Source: Prevotella sp.
GTDB lineage: Bacteria > Bacteroidota > Bacteroidia > Bacteroidales > Bacteroidaceae
NCBI GenBank assembly: GCA_017430675.1
Contig: JAFRMM010000185.1
Span: 1-25,371, forward strand
Length of the DNA stretch: 25,371 nucleotides
Direction of reading: 5' to 3'
Shown: piece after piece, positions 24,101 to 25,371 of the stretch
How positions within the stretch are numbered: the first letter of the stretch is position 1
Layout: each line of letters opens with the position of its first letter
Notes under the pieces: model-generated
Told to the model about the DNA's origin: nothing
The model's database searches: none
What the model saw: only the letters and a program-made list of their open reading frames with translations
Position numbers and translations under genes: made by a program

Positions 24101-25371
24101 AGCCCGAAGCCATTCAATGGGCTAAGGATTCGCTTGGTGAATATCAGGTGTTCGAGGACTACCGGGGTGTCAAGATGCGCTGCTATTCATTTATGATTCC
24201 GTATATTGCTACCAATGGTGAAGGACATAAGACCTTCCGCATCAAGAATACACCAGCCGACGGCGGTAAGAGCGGTGAGGTGGATATGGTCTATATGGTG
24301 TGCGACCCATGGGGACCGTATGATGAGAGCGAGGTGGCCGCTGCCCGCACCAGGGGAACCAGAGGCGCAGGTAAATTCAATTTGGAGGCAGCAGAGTGTA
24401 TGATGGAGTACCTTGCTACGGGTGTCGTTGATGCCACGGCTGCGGCTGTACCGTTTGGTAGTTGTGTTTGGGGAGCAGGTAAAACAATCTGGCAAGGTTT
24501 CTCGCCTAATACGAAGGATCGCTTGAGCACGCTGGCCACTAACTTGTTCAGTACTGCTTTCAGTTGTGCGATGGACTTCAATCCGCTGGGTTGGGGATGG
24601 CGCGCCTGTCAACTGGCCAACATAGCCTTCAGCACTGCCATGAATATCTATAGTGCTAATGGCTGCGTGAGCGGTGACGGTAATGACAAGAAAGTGAAGA
24701 CCGTGGGCAGTTATGACCCGAACGAGATGATTGGTCCGTCAGGCTATGACGATGAGGCCCACTACATCAAGCCCATTCATAATATGGCTTACACCATCAC
24801 CTACGAAAACAAGTCTTCCGCTACGGCTCCTGCCCATGAGGTCTATGTTCGTGACACGCTCGACCTCTCCAAGTTCGATGCAGAGTCGTTCAGTTTCAAC
24901 TCTTTCGGCTGGGCTGACACTACGGTGGTCGTGGGTGGTTCTTATACCAAGGACTTCACGCGCGATATTATATATAAGGTGAACGATCAGGATATCATCG
25001 TCCGTGTTTCTGGCACATTCGACCAGGAGACAGGTGTAGCCAACTGGAGCATGGTCTCCTTGGACAAAGACGGCAAGGAGATTGTGGATCCCGACCTTGG
25101 CTATCTCTTGCCGAACAATGATGACCATGTTGGGGAGGGCTTCGTCACCTTCTCTATCGACCACAAGCCGACTCCAGCCAACGGCTCTACCGTCAGCAAC
25201 AAGGCTACGATCGTGTTCGATGCCAATGCACCGATAGAGACGAACACCTTCGTGAACACGTTCGATACGGACTATCCGACCTCTGAAATCAAGAGTCTGT
25301 TCAAGCATGACGATAAGATGGTGCTCACGTATGTCGGCAACGACAATACTTCTGGTGTCGGTTCATACGAC
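21187..25371 (+). CDS. Giant secreted protein with BNR propeller, LamG and SYDPNE-type domains (3' truncated)
   Basis: The frame is open for 1395 codons from an ATG at 21187 to the window edge, with no stop. A signal peptide (MKEKLLLL, cleavage near LA/DE at 19-20) directs export. Five Asp-box repeats of the SxDxGxTW type lie at residues 82-89, 145-152, 195-202, 323-330 and 369-376, defining a sialidase-like beta-propeller (about 30-480). No FRIP arginine motif of sialidases is seen, so the propeller may only bind. A LamG/concanavalin-like domain covers about 499-690, followed by PKD/IPT-like segments, an Ala- and aromatic-rich stretch (about 1079-1160), and a domain opening with SYDPNE (1175-1180) and including NKATIVFDANAPI. 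Likely a surface adhesin or glycan-binding protein. The C-terminus, and any type IX secretion signal, lies outside the window. Confidence 0.85.
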   Translation, partial: MKEKLLLLTFLTFSLTMLADEKTDSLPSNYGNWVNLTEGYTEDKARNPQKMQVEIDGNTIHLLWAEFAKQSDETYGLWYRRSTDSGKTWEDARLIVKTHTDQFLNINSRAINKLMTVSNGHVHVAVVDWDDNESDAKGRILYVRSDDGGASFTTNTIGILSSGYEYYRGTQIDSDGDMVVIAAPMGGNKIVYFTSKDGGDNFSTLTQTIDPSGDTPGFFDLQVSNGRWVSMAFGTEWYYSLKYGYLFITTSDGTTISTKQVAPLHSDGEPYANPNVKFGGNGNSYNYQPQMAIVDNTIHVMYRGNPGGKEESGDYNHTLYQKSEDFGETWSEVVDLSESDGGEGTIAAKGENVYVLTTASGGRRLIYYSHDGGATWSTQEQACWTDYGGGNNPNLSYSLVIAPDDTSGKHVYLTGNRYYFTESKDGFKTLAKNFVLGTEALQGGTTNYALTVVPDKNSTEHWFLQFQKPYQKEYVETDKSSQDICYRRVESEPEPSGTKALNLTDKDMIDYRVVVPMTPSLTLKKAMTVEAWVRFDSISSFQIAGTSTEATHNTSQYNGGWYMKAENWYGNGGYFEGGLRTDKSTDGVGVRIYNQDAFRIYKMKMWHHVALTYDAKAGENNARLYIDGMLVASQTVVGDILVGANPIALGTASGYGSYGLLDHFAMYDRALPVEELREHIYNMPTGKENGCVCLLNFDGTLKDMSGNGNDGVALLDVDFVEHEGIHPPKADFDAAKDITGRNITMVDNTESGQAVWWFMDKGPDYYYRYVSDTTRHPSLKDLDPGIITINMAACNDNAYAAITKTVTIGGLSKVEPNVAGQDESVALRIYGGYKLTKSSQPTVQLRQGSTIIDGTWVMDDNYDSQKVESGDDLAYAVFNLADAPTGKYDVLVDDTELLEAFTLEAAGQPEVWLQINGWDKMLAGKWKDFSIDYGNKSNVAAYNTPFYLFIPDENVEVSFDFDYDLMHEELLEPEAIQWAKDSLGEYQVFEDYRGVKMRCYSFMIPYIATNGEGHKTFRIKNTPADGGKSGEVDMVYMVCDPWGPYDESEVAAARTRGTRGAGKFNLEAAECMMEYLATGVVDATAAAVPFGSCVWGAGKTIWQGFSPNTKDRLSTLATNLFSTAFSCAMDFNPLGWGWRACQLANIAFSTAMNIYSANGCVSGDGNDKKVKTVGSYDPNEMIGPSGYDDEAHYIKPIHNMAYTITYENKSSATAPAHEVYVRDTLDLSKFDAESFSFNSFGWADTTVVVGGSYTKDFTRDIIYKVNDQDIIVRVSGTFDQETGVANWSMVSLDKDGKEIVDPDLGYLLPNNDDHVGEGFVTFSIDHKPTPANGSTVSNKATIVFDANAPIETNTFVNTFDTDYPTSEIKSLFKHDDKMVLTYVGNDNTSGVGSYD

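Noticed and set aside
1..25371. CRISPR arrays, tRNA or rRNA genes, IS elements, prophage
   Set aside because: No regularly spaced repeats, cloverleaf sequences, transposase motifs or phage genes were seen on either strand.

Overview
The window looks like chromosomal DNA of a Prevotella-type Bacteroidales bacterium. Four things point there: promoters of the Bacteroidetes type (TTTG about 20 nt upstream of TAnnTTTG) sit in front of most transcription units; a lipoprotein carries a 'Fibrobacter succinogenes major paralogous' domain; the arginine pathway uses an ArgF'-type N-succinylornithine transcarbamylase; and there are hybrid membrane regulators and large multi-domain secreted proteins. No phage, IS element, CRISPR array, tRNA or rRNA was recognised.

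Layout. 1-770: 3' end of a fumarate reductase iron-sulfur subunit and its terminator. 780-2190: a highly structured leader region with mutually exclusive hairpins, a U-tract terminator and a 36-codon ORF, placed directly before an AT-rich surface lipoprotein. 2190-2756: a gene-free stretch rich in inverted repeats. 2813-5924: a DUF2461 protein, a convergent dac-murQ pair for peptidoglycan trimming and recycling, and a divergent PAP2 phosphatase. 6002-9576: argD-proC-P5C dehydrogenase. 9579-11930: a convergent GH3 glycosidase lipoprotein. 12063-21063: seven tightly packed co-directional genes (XRE-cupin regulator, AMP-forming acyl-CoA ligase, proB, proA, TPR histidine kinase, argF', membrane beta-propeller/AraC regulator), bounded by one promoter and one strong terminator. 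21187 to the end: the first 1395 codons of a giant secreted protein with a BNR propeller and a LamG domain.

Metabolic theme: ArgD and ArgF' act in the N-succinylated arginine route. ProB, ProA and ProC make proline from glutamate. The dehydrogenase returns P5C to glutamate. The cluster therefore gathers enzymes around glutamate semialdehyde/P5C and ornithine. Embedded in it are three regulatory proteins (XRE-cupin, an orphan sensor kinase and a membrane-bound AraC protein) whose signals are unknown.

Most notable for follow-up: the attenuator-like leader at 880-1041; the one-polypeptide propeller-membrane-AraC regulator next to the giant BNR/LamG protein; and a Ser at the substrate-selecting position of the transcarbamylase. 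All family assignments come from reading motifs in the translated sequence; no database search was run.
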